A stretch of 64,000 nt of DNA from Lysobacteraceae bacterium. Its GTDB lineage: Bacteria; Pseudomonadota; Gammaproteobacteria; Xanthomonadales; Xanthomonadaceae. Numbering within the stretch: position 1 is the stretch's first letter; each line of letters begins with the position of its first letter. The translations under genes were made by a program, and so were the position numbers. Below are positions 30,897 to 39,906 of the stretch, one piece after another. Under the pieces are notes generated by a model. It was not told the origin of the DNA. It ran no database searches and saw nothing but the letters and a program-made list of their open reading frames with translations. Where the stretch lies: positions 1 to 64,000 of the forward strand of contig JAMLIV010000008.1 of NCBI GenBank assembly GCA_023954075.1, read 5' to 3'.

Positions 30897-32177
30897 TTGA
30901 CAAACAACATCAAGAATGAGCAGTCGCCGGGCAACGAACCCGGCCAAGCCGCGCCGAGTGCTTTCGTGGTGGGCGGCGGGGCCGCCGGGCTGCACGCTGC
31001 CCGGCGGCTGGCGGCCGCCGGGGCGCGCGTGACCGTGTTCGACGCCATGGCCTCGGTCGGGCGCAAGTTCCTGCTCGCCGGCAAGGGCGGGCTCAACCTG
31101 ACCCACGCCGAACCCCTGCCCGCCTTCACCGCACGCTACGGCGATGCCGCGCCCCGCGTCGCGGCCTGGCTTGATCGCTTCGGCCCCGACGCGGTGCGCG
31201 GCCTTGCGCGGGAGTTGGGCTTCGACACCTTCGTCGGAAGCTCCGGACGGGTCTTCCCGCTCGACATGAAGGCCGGCCCGATGATGCGGGCCTGGGTCCG
31301 CGACCTGCGCGAGGCGGGAGTGGCCTTTCGGGTGCGGCACCGGTTCCTGGGCTGGACGTCCGACGGCGCGTTGCGCTTCCAGACGCCGGACGGCGAGGTT
31401 CACGCCCGCGCCGATGCAACCGTGCTGGCGCTGGGCGGCGGCAGCTGGTCCAGGCTCGGCTCGGATGGTGCCTGGGTCGAGCCGCTGCGCGCGGCCGGCG
31501 TGTCCGTGGCCGCACTGCGTCCGGCCAACTGCGGGTTCGATTGCGACTGGGAACCGCGTTTCGCCGCGCGCTGGCAGGGCCAGCCGCTCAAGACCGTCGC
31601 CGCGCGCCGGTCCGGCACGCCGGAGTGGCGACGCGGCGAACTGCTTGTCACCACGACCGGTATCGAAGGCAGCCTCGTCTACGCGCTGTCCGCCGGCCTG
31701 CGCGATGCGCTGGAACGCGACGGCCGGGCGATCCTCGAACTCGACCTCCTGCCCGACCACAGTCAGGCGGCCGTGCACGCGGCGCTGGCGGCACCCCGCG
31801 GATCGCGGTCGCGCAGCGAGCATTGGCGCCGCAGGCTCGGGCTGACCGGCCTCAAGGCGGCGCTCGTGCATGCGTGCACGACACGCGAGCACTGGGACGA
31901 CGCGGATGCGCTGGCCCCGCGGATCAAGTCGCTTCCCCTTGTGCTCACGCGCACCCGGCCGATCGACGAGGCGATCAGTACCGCCGGCGGCGTCACGCTC
32001 GACGCCGTGGACGAGCACCTGATGCTGCGCGCCCGCCCGGGCGTCTTCGTCGCGGGTGAAATGCTCGACTGGGAAGCGCCGACCGGCGGCTACCTGCTGA
32101 CCGCATCGCTCGCCAGCGCGATGGTCGCCGCGCACGGCGCATCGGCGTGGCTGGAGGCACACGCCGATGCACTGTGA
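30897..32177 (+). CDS. TIGR03862/HI0933-type FAD flavoprotein
   Basis: The 426-residue protein has a Rossmann FAD motif (VVGGGAAGLHAARRL), the family signature GRKFLLAGKGGLNLTHAEP and the C-terminal GVFVAGEMLDWEAPTGGYLL. Relatives such as YhiN are of unknown function, probably reductases of an NAD(P)H-linked substrate. The start is uncertain: the open frame begins with a TTG at 30897 inside an unusually AT-rich leader (about 30855-30915). No ATG is in a suitable place. It overlaps rlmC by 11 bases. Confidence 0.8.
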   Translation: MTNNIKNEQSPGNEPGQAAPSAFVVGGGAAGLHAARRLAAAGARVTVFDAMASVGRKFLLAGKGGLNLTHAEPLPAFTARYGDAAPRVAAWLDRFGPDAVRGLARELGFDTFVGSSGRVFPLDMKAGPMMRAWVRDLREAGVAFRVRHRFLGWTSDGALRFQTPDGEVHARADATVLALGGGSWSRLGSDGAWVEPLRAAGVSVAALRPANCGFDCDWEPRFAARWQGQPLKTVAARRSGTPEWRRGELLVTTTGIEGSLVYALSAGLRDALERDGRAILELDLLPDHSQAAVHAALAAPRGSRSRSEHWRRRLGLTGLKAALVHACTTREHWDDADALAPRIKSLPLVLTRTRPIDEAISTAGGVTLDAVDEHLMLRARPGVFVAGEMLDWEAPTGGYLLTASLASAMVAAHGASAWLEAHADAL

Positions 32178-33327
32178 TGCCTTCGAGAGCGGCCGCTGTG
32201 CGTCCTGCGCGCGCATCCGCGAGCCGCTCGATGCGCAGGTCGCACGCAAGCAGGCCGACGCAGCGCAGCGCCTCGCAGCGTTCGGCCCGATCCACTGGCA
32301 CGCGCCGGTACGCAGCCGCGAGGCCGGCTTTCGCAACAAGGCCAAGATGGTCGTGGCCGGCAGCGTGGATCAACCGACCCTCGGCATCCTCGATGCCAGC
32401 GGCCACGGCGTCGACCTCACCGATTGCCCGCTCTATCCGGCCGCCATCAGCGGGATATTTCCCGCGCTCGCGGCCTTCATCCGCCAGGCGCGGATCGCGC
32501 CTTACGACGTCCCGGGCCGACGCGGCGAGCTGAAATACCTGCTGGTGACCGTGGCCGAACACTCCGGCGAACTGATGCTGCGCTTCGTGCTGCGCTCGCA
32601 GGAACCCATCGCCCGCATCCGCAAGCACCTGCCGGCGCTGCGTGCCGCCCTGCCCGGCCTGCGCGTGGTGTCGGCCAATCTCCAGCCCGAGCACAAGGCC
32701 GTGCTCGAAGGCGAACGCGAAATCCTGCTGACGGACGAAGCGGCGTTGACCATGCGCCTCAACGACCTGCCGATCCACCTGCGCCCGCAGAGTTTCTTCC
32801 AGACCAACACCGACGTGGCCGCGGCGCTGTACCGGCAGGCGCGCGACTGGGTTGCCGCGCTCGATCCGCCGGCGCTCTGGGATCTCTACTGCGGCGTCGG
32901 CGGCTTTGCGCTGCACTGTGCGGACGGGCGGCGCGAGGTCACCGGCATCGAACTTTCCGAGGAGGCCATCGCCAGCGCCTGCCGCAGCCGGGACGAACTG
33001 GGCCTTGCCGGCGTGCGCTTCCAGGCGGGCGATGCCGCTGCCTTCGCGCGCGCAGCGATCCGGCTGCCGCCGCTGGTGATCGTCAATCCGCCGCGTCGCG
33101 GCATCGGCAGCGCGCTGTGCCAGCGCCTGCGCGAAAGCGAGGCGCGCTGGATCATCTATTCCAGCTGCAACGTGGAGTCACTCGCCCGCGACCTTGCCGA
33201 CCTCGCCGATTTCCGGGTTCGCCAGGCGCGCCTGTTCGACATGTTCCCGCACACCGACCACTTCGAAGTGGCCTGCCTGCTGGAGCGCCATGCGGCGCAG
33301 AATCCGACGGGAAGCGGCGGCGCGTGA
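32167..33327 (+). CDS. rlmC: 23S rRNA (uracil-747 C5)-methyltransferase
   Basis: This 386-residue enzyme has cysteines near the N-terminus (CDAFESGRCASC, and a later DCPLYP) placed as the [4Fe-4S] ligands of RlmC/RlmD proteins. The SAM site is DLYCGVGGFALHCADG and the catalytic Cys lies in IIYSSCNVESLARDL. An N-terminal TRAM domain is lacking, which favours RlmC over RlmD. It overlaps the flavoprotein gene end, so the two are likely co-transcribed. Confidence 0.92.
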   Translation: MHCDAFESGRCASCARIREPLDAQVARKQADAAQRLAAFGPIHWHAPVRSREAGFRNKAKMVVAGSVDQPTLGILDASGHGVDLTDCPLYPAAISGIFPALAAFIRQARIAPYDVPGRRGELKYLLVTVAEHSGELMLRFVLRSQEPIARIRKHLPALRAALPGLRVVSANLQPEHKAVLEGEREILLTDEAALTMRLNDLPIHLRPQSFFQTNTDVAAALYRQARDWVAALDPPALWDLYCGVGGFALHCADGRREVTGIELSEEAIASACRSRDELGLAGVRFQAGDAAAFARAAIRLPPLVIVNPPRRGIGSALCQRLRESEARWIIYSSCNVESLARDLADLADFRVRQARLFDMFPHTDHFEVACLLERHAAQNPTGSGGA

Positions 33328-33362
33328 CCTGATCCGGCGTCGAATCCGCCGACGCCGTGGCC

Positions 33363-33391
33363 TTGTTCCGGACCGCGCGGACCGCTATGAT
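33363..33391 (+). promoter_or_regulatory. tRNA-Ser(GGA) promoter
   Basis: TTGTTC and TATGAT are separated by 17 bases, about 47 bases before the mature tRNA. The same architecture occurs before tRNA-Ser(CGA). Confidence 0.7.
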
Positions 33392-33437
33392 GCGCGGCCT
33401 TCTTGCCGACGCCCAGACGCGCGGCAAAGGCATCTGC

Positions 33438-33530
33438 GGAGAGGTGTCCGAGTGGTTGAAGGAGCACGCCTGGAAAGTGTGTAAGCGGCTAAACCCCGCT
33501 TCGCGGGTTCGAATCCCGCTCTCTCCGCCA
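33438..33530 (+). tRNA. tRNA-Ser (anticodon GGA)
   Basis: The acceptor stem GGAGAG pairs with CTCTCC, CCA is encoded, the T-loop is GGTTCGAATCCC, and the long variable arm is typical of serine tRNA. The anticodon loop is CTGGAAA, giving anticodon GGA (codons UCC/UCU). Length is 93 bases including CCA. Confidence 0.95.
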
Positions 33531-33579
33531 TCTATTCAATGAAATCCGGGATTTGCCGCTGGTTTTCTGGCGCATTCAA

Positions 33580-33722
33580 CAGCCAGACCAGCCCTCGCCG
33601 GAGTGCGCTATGGCGGCCCGTCGGTCCCCTCGCGACGATAGATCGAAAACCCCGCCAGGTCCGGAAGGAAGCAACGGTATCGGTCGACTCGGGTGCCGAG
33701 GTCAGGCTGGCGGGCTGCCACC
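33580..33722 (+). ncRNA. ffs: SRP RNA (4.5S type)
   Basis: The invariant apical region CCAGGTCCGGAAGGAAGCA binds Ffh. The flanking arms fold back: cagcc..ccagcc near the 5' end pairs with ggctgg..gctg at 33704-33718. The molecule is about 140 bases, slightly longer than E. coli 4.5S RNA. It starts about 50 bases after tRNA-Ser and may share its promoter. The ends are estimated from base pairing. Confidence 0.9.
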
Positions 33723-33742
33723 TTTTCGGCGTCGCGATTTTG

Positions 33743-34495
33743 TCAGCCGCGCCGCGCGACCGGAGCGTCCAGCGCCAGATCCTGCCCGGGCACCAGCACC
33801 CTGCAGCCGCGCGCGCGCAGCGCCTCGCCATCGGCGGCCGCGCCGTAGTGATAAAGGTGCAGGCGCGCCAGCAACGCGGGCGGATATTCGCGCTCCAGAT
33901 CCTCGATGCCGCTGTGGGAAGGATTGCCCACCAGCCCGCAGTCGTGCGCGATGGGCTCGCGGCCCTCGCCCAGCGCGGCGAGTTGCTCCCCGATCGGACG
34001 GGTGTCGCCGGTAAAAATGAAGCTGCCCGCCAGCGCCAGACCGAAGGCGGTCCCGGGCGCGTGGTGGCGCGCGGGAAAGACATCGAACCACAGGCCTTCG
34101 TGCCAGAAGCCGCGCGAATGCGGAATCACCCGGAACGCATCCCAGTAGTTCGCGCCGCCTTCGGCCAGCACGCCGGGATAGTCGGCGATCCGGTGCTGCA
34201 CCCAGGGCACCAGCGCCGCCGGGAGGTACAGCCGGCAGCTTCCCCGCCGCGCGGGATCGAAATAGAGCTGGACGAACAGGCGCTCCATGCCCGCGACATG
34301 GTCCAGGTGGGTATGGGTGAGGAACAGCGCGCGCGGTGGTTCGCGATAGCGGGCGAGGTAGGCGCTCAGCGCTTCCTGCCCGCAGTCGATCATGAGCATC
34401 GGCGCGCCGTCGCGCTCGAGCACCACGCTGGCCGAACCCAGTTCGACCGCGCTGGCATTGCCAACGCCAAGGATATGCAGGTTCCAGCGCGACAC
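33743..34495 (-). CDS. MBL-fold metal-dependent hydrolase (RNase Z-like)
   Basis: The 250-residue protein has the metallo-beta-lactamase motif LTHTHLDHVAG and further metal sites (FTGDTRP, a late His in YHYGAAA). The N-terminal LGVGNASAVELGSASVVLE and HAPGTAFGLAL resemble the RNase Z/phosphodiesterase branch, but the substrate is unknown. It starts with GTG at 34495, two bases upstream of the kdkA stop codon, so the two genes are coupled. It converges on the SRP RNA gene. Confidence 0.8.
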   Translation of the reverse strand: MSRWNLHILGVGNASAVELGSASVVLERDGAPMLMIDCGQEALSAYLARYREPPRALFLTHTHLDHVAGMERLFVQLYFDPARRGSCRLYLPAALVPWVQHRIADYPGVLAEGGANYWDAFRVIPHSRGFWHEGLWFDVFPARHHAPGTAFGLALAGSFIFTGDTRPIGEQLAALGEGREPIAHDCGLVGNPSHSGIEDLEREYPPALLARLHLYHYGAAADGEALRARGCRVLVPGQDLALDAPVARRG

Positions 34496-34496
34496 C

Positions 34497-35246
34497 TCAG
34501 CCTCTTTCCTCGTCCGGCGAAGCACCGGCCATCCCGGCATCGTACCCGCGCGACAGATCGTCCCAGGCCGCATCGCTCACGCCACCCAGCTTGTCGAGCG
34601 AACGCTTCAGCCGGCGCAGGTTGGCACGCTGCCAGTCCTGCGAGGGCACGCGCAGACCGCCGCGATCGAAATCGATCAGCCAGATCTGCTCGCGCCCGTC
34701 GATCAGCACGTTGTGCGCATTGAGGTCGGCGTGGAACGCGCCGGCGCGATGAAAGCGCGCGATCGTCAGGCCGATGGCCCGCCACAGGTGCCCGACCGCA
34801 CCGGCAGCCACGCATTCGGCAAGCGTCCGGGAATCGGGAACCCGCCGGGTCAGGAGCTCGGCCCGATAGAACAGGCCGGAACGACGCCAGCCGGCGAGCA
34901 CCGGCCGCGGCGCGGGCAAGCCGCGGCGATACAGCTCGGCCAGCAGCCGGAATTCGCGCACGCAGCGCACGCGCGATTCGCCAAGAAAAAGATACCGGTC
35001 GGAAATGAAGCGCCCGACCAGCCCGCCGCGGCGGTAGTGCCGCAGGATTCCCTCGCCGAAGTCGCCGCGCACCAGGGTCGCCATGCCGCGCCCGCCGCGA
35101 CCGCTCAGCAGCTCGGATTCGGGCCAACCGGCCGGATCGAGCAACTCGGGGGTGGCTTGTGGAAGACTGCGGCCGTCGAACAGAATCACCGCCTGCGCAA
35201 ACTGCGCGCGACGCACATCCACGACGCTGGCTGGGGCATTGGGCAT
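34497..35246 (-). CDS. kdkA: 3-deoxy-D-manno-octulosonate (Kdo) kinase
   Basis: The 249-residue kinase phosphorylates Kdo in lipid A-core, a reaction known from Haemophilus and other bacteria that carry a single Kdo. It has the kinase fold with the catalytic loop FHADLNAHNVLID and metal motif IDFDRGG, plus RHYRRGGLVGRFISDRYLF, characteristic of KdkA. It is divergent from a glycosyltransferase gene, fitting a role in LPS core assembly. Confidence 0.9.
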   Translation of the reverse strand: MPNAPASVVDVRRAQFAQAVILFDGRSLPQATPELLDPAGWPESELLSGRGGRGMATLVRGDFGEGILRHYRRGGLVGRFISDRYLFLGESRVRCVREFRLLAELYRRGLPAPRPVLAGWRRSGLFYRAELLTRRVPDSRTLAECVAAGAVGHLWRAIGLTIARFHRAGAFHADLNAHNVLIDGREQIWLIDFDRGGLRVPSQDWQRANLRRLKRSLDKLGGVSDAAWDDLSRGYDAGMAGASPDEERG

Positions 35247-35284
35247 GACGCGAACAGGATTGGTTTCGGTGCGAGTGTAGCAAG

Positions 35285-36364
35285 ATGAGCCTGATCGACC
35301 CGCCCGGGCACATCGCCCTGCTGCGACTCTCCGCCCTCGGCGACGCCACCCACGTCGTACCACTGGTGCGCACGATCCAGCGCGCCTGGCCGAAGACCCG
35401 CCTGACCTGGATCATCGGCCGCGGCGAGCGGATGCTGCTCGATGGCCTGGAAGGCGTCGAGTTCGCGGTCTATGACAAAAAGACCGGGATCTCCGGGATG
35501 CGCGCGCTGTGGCAGCAGCTGGCCGCCCAGCGCTTCGATGCCCTGCTGCAGCTGCAGCTTGCGGCGCGTGCCAACGTGCTGGCGCTGGGCATCGACGCAC
35601 CCCTGCGGATCGGCTACGACCGCCGGCGCAGCAAGGAGGGGCACGGTCTGGTGGTGAACCGGCGCATTCCCGAGGCTGGCACCCACGTCCTCGACGTGCT
35701 GGGCCAATTCGCCGTACCGCTGGGGCTGGAGCAGACCCGCGTCGAATGGCGCCTGCCGGTGCCGCAGGCCGCGCGCGACTGGGCAGACGAGCAGCTCCCC
35801 GGCGACGTTCCCACCCTGATCGTCTCGCCCTGCTCCAGTCACGCGCTGCGCAACTGGCTGCCCGAACGCTACGCCGCCGCCGCCGACCACGCCGCGCGCC
35901 GGCACGGCTATCGCATCGCGATCTGCGGCGGGCGCAGCGCGCTGGAACGCCAGACCGCCGACGCCATCCTGGCCGCGATGAAGGAGCCGGCCATCGATCT
36001 GGTCGGCCGCGACACGCTCAAGCAGCTCATGGCCCTGCTGGAACGCGCCGACATCCTGCTCGGGCCCGACGCAGGGCCGGTACACATCGCCAACGCTCTT
36101 GGAACCAAGGTCGTCGGACTGCACGCCTGCACCGACGCCGAGCGCAGCGGGCCGTACTCGGACCGGCGCTTCACCGTGAACCGCTACGACGAGGCCGCGC
36201 GCCGATTCCTGAAAAAGCCCGCAAGCGCGCTGCGCTGGGGCAAGCGGGTCGAGTTCCCGGGAGTGATGGCCCTGATCGGCGTGGACGAGGTGATCGACTG
36301 CATCGACCGCTGCACCGCCGAATTGCGCGGTCAGGCGGGGTCGGACGCGCCCTTGGCGCGATAG
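35285..36364 (+). CDS. Glycosyltransferase family 9 (heptosyltransferase-like)
   Basis: The 359-residue protein has the GT9 fold: N-terminal LLRLSALGDATHVVPLVR, and the donor-binding C-terminal GPDAGPVHIANALGTKVVGLH. It probably adds a heptose or related sugar to LPS core. An ATG at 35285 sits close to the divergent kdkA start, with 38 bases between. Its last 34 bases overlap the end of the convergent DUF6165 gene. Confidence 0.88.
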   Translation: MSLIDPPGHIALLRLSALGDATHVVPLVRTIQRAWPKTRLTWIIGRGERMLLDGLEGVEFAVYDKKTGISGMRALWQQLAAQRFDALLQLQLAARANVLALGIDAPLRIGYDRRRSKEGHGLVVNRRIPEAGTHVLDVLGQFAVPLGLEQTRVEWRLPVPQAARDWADEQLPGDVPTLIVSPCSSHALRNWLPERYAAAADHAARRHGYRIAICGGRSALERQTADAILAAMKEPAIDLVGRDTLKQLMALLERADILLGPDAGPVHIANALGTKVVGLHACTDAERSGPYSDRRFTVNRYDEAARRFLKKPASALRWGKRVEFPGVMALIGVDEVIDCIDRCTAELRGQAGSDAPLAR

Positions 36365-36747
36365 TCGGCGTAGGATTTTTCCTCGACGTAGCTCGAACCC
36401 AGCGCGAGGTTGATTTCCTTCTTGAGCCGGGCGCGCTCGTCATTCTGGAAATACACCGAGCGCGCCAGTTCGATGAAGCGCGCATCGAACGCCTGCGCCG
36501 CCTCCTTGTCGCGGATGTCGTCCTCGATCACCCACAGCCGCTCGTTCACCGCCTTGAGCCGGGCGCGCAGGTCGGTGATGTCGGTCTTCGATGCGGCGTG
36601 CGCCGCCCAGGTACGATCCAGCGCCGCCAGCTCGTTGCGCACGTTCACCAGCTTGACCGGATCGCTCATGCGCTCGGACTTGATCTGCAGGATGGCGATC
36701 TTGTCGAGCAGTTCGCCGAACGAGACGGGGACGAGGATTTCGGACAT
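36331..36747 (-). CDS. DUF6165 family protein
   Basis: The 138-residue protein starts MSEILVPVSFGELLDKIAILQIK and is mostly helical with a long amphipathic stretch. The family occurs near LPS biosynthesis genes, but its function is unknown. It converges on, and overlaps, the GT9 gene by 34 bases, so each gene encodes the other's C-terminus in antisense. Confidence 0.75.
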   Translation of the reverse strand: MSEILVPVSFGELLDKIAILQIKSERMSDPVKLVNVRNELAALDRTWAAHAASKTDITDLRARLKAVNERLWVIEDDIRDKEAAQAFDARFIELARSVYFQNDERARLKKEINLALGSSYVEEKSYADYRAKGASDPA

Positions 36748-36961
36748 GGTGGCAGCCGGAAGCAAGGGGCGCGCCAGACTGCCAGAACTCGTGGATGAAC
36801 GCACGGTGGCAGCAGCCCGTGGACGCGTGATCCGCCGTTCCCGCCGCGTCTGACAGCGCGCAGACGGCCGACGGCGTGCCGTCGATCACGGTACTGGCCG
36901 CCATCGCCGAAACAGGACTATGCTCACCATCACCATCTCGGTCGATCGTCCGGAGGTTGTC

Positions 36962-38047
36962 ATGAAGATCCAGGCTGCAGTCACTCGCGCCCAGGGCGCT
37001 TCCTTCCTGATCGAAGACGTGGATTTGTCGGGACCCGGCCCCAACGAGGTGCTGGTGAAGGTGGTGGCCACCGGCGTCTGCCACACCGATGCGGTCGGGC
37101 GCGATCTGGCCGTCACGCCGTATCCGGTGGTGCTTGGGCACGAGGGCAGCGGTATCGTCGAGAAGGTCGGTGCCAACGTCGCCAGCCTCGCACCCGGCGA
37201 CCATGTGGTGATGTCGTTCGCCCACTGCGGCCGATGCGGCAACTGCCTGACCGGCCATCCGACGGTCTGCGACACCTTCAACGACCTGAACTTCGGTGGG
37301 CGCATGGAAGACGGAACCGCGCGCCTGCACCAGGGCGACACCGACCTGTCGACCTTCTTCGGCCAATCCTCGTTCGGCAGCTACGCCGTGGCGCACGAGC
37401 GCAACGTGGTCAAGGTCGACAAGGACGTGGACCTGGCCCTGCTCGGCCCGCTGGGCTGCGGCATCCAGACTGGTGCCGGCACCGTGTTGAACCGCCTGAA
37501 GCCCGATTTCGACACTTCGATCGCGGTCTATGGCTGCGGTGCTGTCGGCCTGAGCGCGATCATGGCCGCGAAAATCGCCGGCTGCCCGCAGATCTTTGCC
37601 GTCGATATCCACGACAACCGTCTGGAGCTGGCGCGCGAGCTGGGTGCGACCCACGCTTTCAACGGCAAGAAGGTCGACGTGGTCAAGGAGATCAAGGCGG
37701 CCTCCGGCGGCACGCACTACGCGGTGGAAACCACCGGCGCGCCGCCGGTGGTGCGGCAATGCCTGAACGCGCTGCGGCCGCTAGGCACCGCCGCCATCGT
37801 CGGGGTGACACCGAAGATGGAGCTGGATGTGCACAACGACCTGATGGCCGAAGGCAAGAGCATGATCGGCGTGATCGAGGGCGACTCGGTGCCGCGCGTG
37901 TTCATCCCGCAGCTGGTGGCGTTCTACAAGGCCGGGAAGTTTCCCTTCGACAAACTGGTCGGCTTCTACGATTTCGCCGACATCGCCAAGGCCTTCGACG
38001 ACTCCGCCAGCGGCAAGACCGTCAAGCCGATCCTGCGCCTGCCGTGA
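36962..38047 (+). CDS. Zinc-dependent aryl-alcohol dehydrogenase
   Basis: The 361-residue medium-chain dehydrogenase has catalytic zinc ligands (Cys in GVCHTDAV, His-Glu in GHEGSGIVE, a Cys in GPLGCGIQTG), structural zinc cysteines (CGRCGNCLTGHPTVC) and NAD-binding GCGAVGLSA. It resembles benzyl- and aryl-alcohol dehydrogenases (XylB/AreB). In this operon it would interconvert 4-hydroxybenzyl alcohol and the aldehyde. A GGAGG site precedes the ATG at 36962. The role is inferred from the neighbours. Confidence 0.88.
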   Translation: MKIQAAVTRAQGASFLIEDVDLSGPGPNEVLVKVVATGVCHTDAVGRDLAVTPYPVVLGHEGSGIVEKVGANVASLAPGDHVVMSFAHCGRCGNCLTGHPTVCDTFNDLNFGGRMEDGTARLHQGDTDLSTFFGQSSFGSYAVAHERNVVKVDKDVDLALLGPLGCGIQTGAGTVLNRLKPDFDTSIAVYGCGAVGLSAIMAAKIAGCPQIFAVDIHDNRLELARELGATHAFNGKKVDVVKEIKAASGGTHYAVETTGAPPVVRQCLNALRPLGTAAIVGVTPKMELDVHNDLMAEGKSMIGVIEGDSVPRVFIPQLVAFYKAGKFPFDKLVGFYDFADIAKAFDDSASGKTVKPILRLP

Positions 38048-38059
38048 GAGGCTGGTCCG

Positions 38060-39538
38060 ATGAACGCAAAGGCATCCACCCGCTACGGGGACTTCGGCCT
38101 GCTTCCGATCGCCGGCAAGTGGCGCGAAGGTGCCTCCGGACGCCGGCTTGAGGTCACCAATCCTTTCAGCGGCCAAAAGCTGCTGGATATCGCGATGGCC
38201 AGCAAGGCCAACCTGGACGAGGCCTACCGGGCCGCCGCGAAGGCGCAGCCGGACTGGGCGGCCAAAGGCCCGGGCGAACGCGCTGCGGTGATGCACCGGG
38301 CGGTGGCGATCTTCGATGCGCGCCGCGACGAAATCATCGACTGGCTGGTGCGCGAATCCGGCAGCACCCGGATCAAGGCCGCGATCGAATGGGGCTCGGC
38401 GCGCGCCATCACGCTGGAGGCGGCCGGCATGCCCTCGCGCAGCCACGGCCGCGTGCTTGCCTCCGACGTGCCGAACAAGCAAAGCCTGGTCTACCGCCAG
38501 CCGCTGGGCGTGGTGGGCGTGATCAGCCCGTGGAACTTCCCGCTGCACCTGAGCATCCGCTCGGTCGCGCCGGCGCTGGCGCTGGGCAACGCCGTGGTGG
38601 TGAAACCGGCGAGCGACACGCCGGTGACCGGCGGCCTGCTGCTGGCGCGGATCTTCGAGGAGGCCGGGGTGCCACCGGGCGTGCTCAGCGTGCTGGTGGG
38701 CGCAGGTTCGGAGATCGGTGATGCCTTCGTCGAGCATCCGGTGCCGGCCTTCATTTCCTTCACCGGCTCGACCGACGTCGGGCGCGGCATCGGCCGCATC
38801 GCCAGCGGCGGCGAGCACCTCAAGCACGTCGCGCTGGAGTTGGGCGGCAACAGTCCCTTCGTGGTGCTGGCCGATGCCGACGTGGAGGCGACAGTCAACG
38901 CCGCGGTGGTCGGCAAGTTCCTGCACCAGGGACAGATCTGCATGGCGATCAACCGCATCATCGTCGAGGCACCGCTGCTGGAGGCGTTCACGAAGCGCTT
39001 CGTCGAACGGGTCAAGGCGCTGCCGGTGGGCGATCCGGACAAGCCGGAAACAGTGGTCGGCCCGGTGATCAACATGAAACAGCTCGACGCGCTGCGCGCC
39101 AAGGTGGCCAAGGCGAAAGCAGAAGGCGCGACTGTGCTGCTGGGCGGCGAGCCCGAGGGCAACGTGATGCCGCCGCACGTGTTCGGCAGCGTCACCGCCG
39201 AGATGGAGATCGCCCGCGAGGAGATCTTCGGGCCGCTGGTGGGCATCCAGTCCGCGCGTGACGCCGGGCACGCGCTGGAGTTGGCCAACGCCAGCGACTA
39301 CGGGCTCTCCAGCACGGTGTTCACCGGCGACGTGGCGCGCGGCATCGAGTTCGCCCGCCGCGTCCGCGCCGGCATGACGCATGTGAACGACATGCCGGTC
39401 AACGACGACTACAACGCGCCCTTTGGCGGCGAGAAGAATTCCGGCCTGGGCCGCTTCAACGGCGACTGGGCCATCGACGAGTTCACCACCGACCACTGGA
39501 TCACGATCCAGACGGGCCCGCGACCCTTTCCCTTCTAG
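38060..39538 (+). CDS. pchA: 4-hydroxybenzaldehyde dehydrogenase
   Basis: The 492-residue aldehyde dehydrogenase has Glu260 in LELGGNSP and the catalytic Cys294 in GQICMA, plus [12 protein letters not shown] (NAD pocket). It resembles benzaldehyde and vanillin dehydrogenases. It sits directly before pchC, as in the Pseudomonas pchACXF operon, where PchA oxidises 4-hydroxybenzaldehyde to 4-hydroxybenzoate. The gene is 12 bases after the alcohol dehydrogenase. Confidence 0.85.
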   Translation: MNAKASTRYGDFGLLPIAGKWREGASGRRLEVTNPFSGQKLLDIAMASKANLDEAYRAAAKAQPDWAAKGPGERAAVMHRAVAIFDARRDEIIDWLVRESGSTRIKAAIEWGSARAITLEAAGMPSRSHGRVLASDVPNKQSLVYRQPLGVVGVISPWNFPLHLSIRSVAPALALGNAVVVKPASDTPVTGGLLLARIFEEAGVPPGVLSVLVGAGSEIGDAFVEHPVPAFISFTGSTDVGRGIGRIASGGEHLKHVALELGGNSPFVVLADADVEATVNAAVVGKFLHQGQICMAINRIIVEAPLLEAFTKRFVERVKALPVGDPDKPETVVGPVINMKQLDALRAKVAKAKAEGATVLLGGEPEGNVMPPHVFGSVTAEMEIAREEIFGPLVGIQSARDAGHALELANASDYGLSSTVFTGDVARGIEFARRVRAGMTHVNDMPVNDDYNAPFGGEKNSGLGRFNGDWAIDEFTTDHWITIQTGPRPFPF

Positions 39539-39549
39539 AGAAGTCAGCC

Positions 39550-39906
39550 ATGGACAGTTCCGTAGCCCGCATTGCCTTGAAGCGGACCCTCTTCGCCGCC
39601 GCGGCGCTGACACTGGTTGCGATGTTCAGCCCGCTGCACGCGCAGGAGAGCACGTACAGCAGCGGCAAGGAGGCCTACGACAAGCTTTGCGGCTATTGCC
39701 ACAAGCACGAGGTGGGCGTAGGCAGGTCGATCCAGGGCCGCGGCTTGCCGGCCGCTTTCATCATCGCCATCGCCCGCAACGGGCTGAACGCCATGCCTGC
39801 GTTTCCCGAATCACATATCGACGACAAGTCTCTCGAGCTGTTGACCGAATACGTCAACACCCTGCCGGCGGCACCGTCACCGAAACCGAAAGGAGCCACA
39901 CCATGA
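39550..39906 (+). CDS. pchC: p-cresol methylhydroxylase cytochrome c subunit
   Basis: The 118-residue protein has a signal peptide (cleavage near PLHA-QE) and one haem site CGYCH, with the axial Met in NAMPAFPES. The mature part (KLCGYCHKHEVGVG, QGRGLPAAFI) resembles PchC of Pseudomonas p-cresol methylhydroxylase. It accepts electrons from PchF in the periplasm and passes them to other electron carriers. Start at 39550, stop overlapping pchX by 4 bases. Confidence 0.9.
   Translation: MDSSVARIALKRTLFAAAALTLVAMFSPLHAQESTYSSGKEAYDKLCGYCHKHEVGVGRSIQGRGLPAAFIIAIARNGLNAMPAFPESHIDDKSLELLTEYVNTLPAAPSPKPKGATP

Noticed and set aside
36880-36961. Sigma-54 promoter before the p-cresol operon
   Set aside because: A TATGCT at 36919 is present, but no -24/-12 element (GG...GC) with the right spacing can be found.
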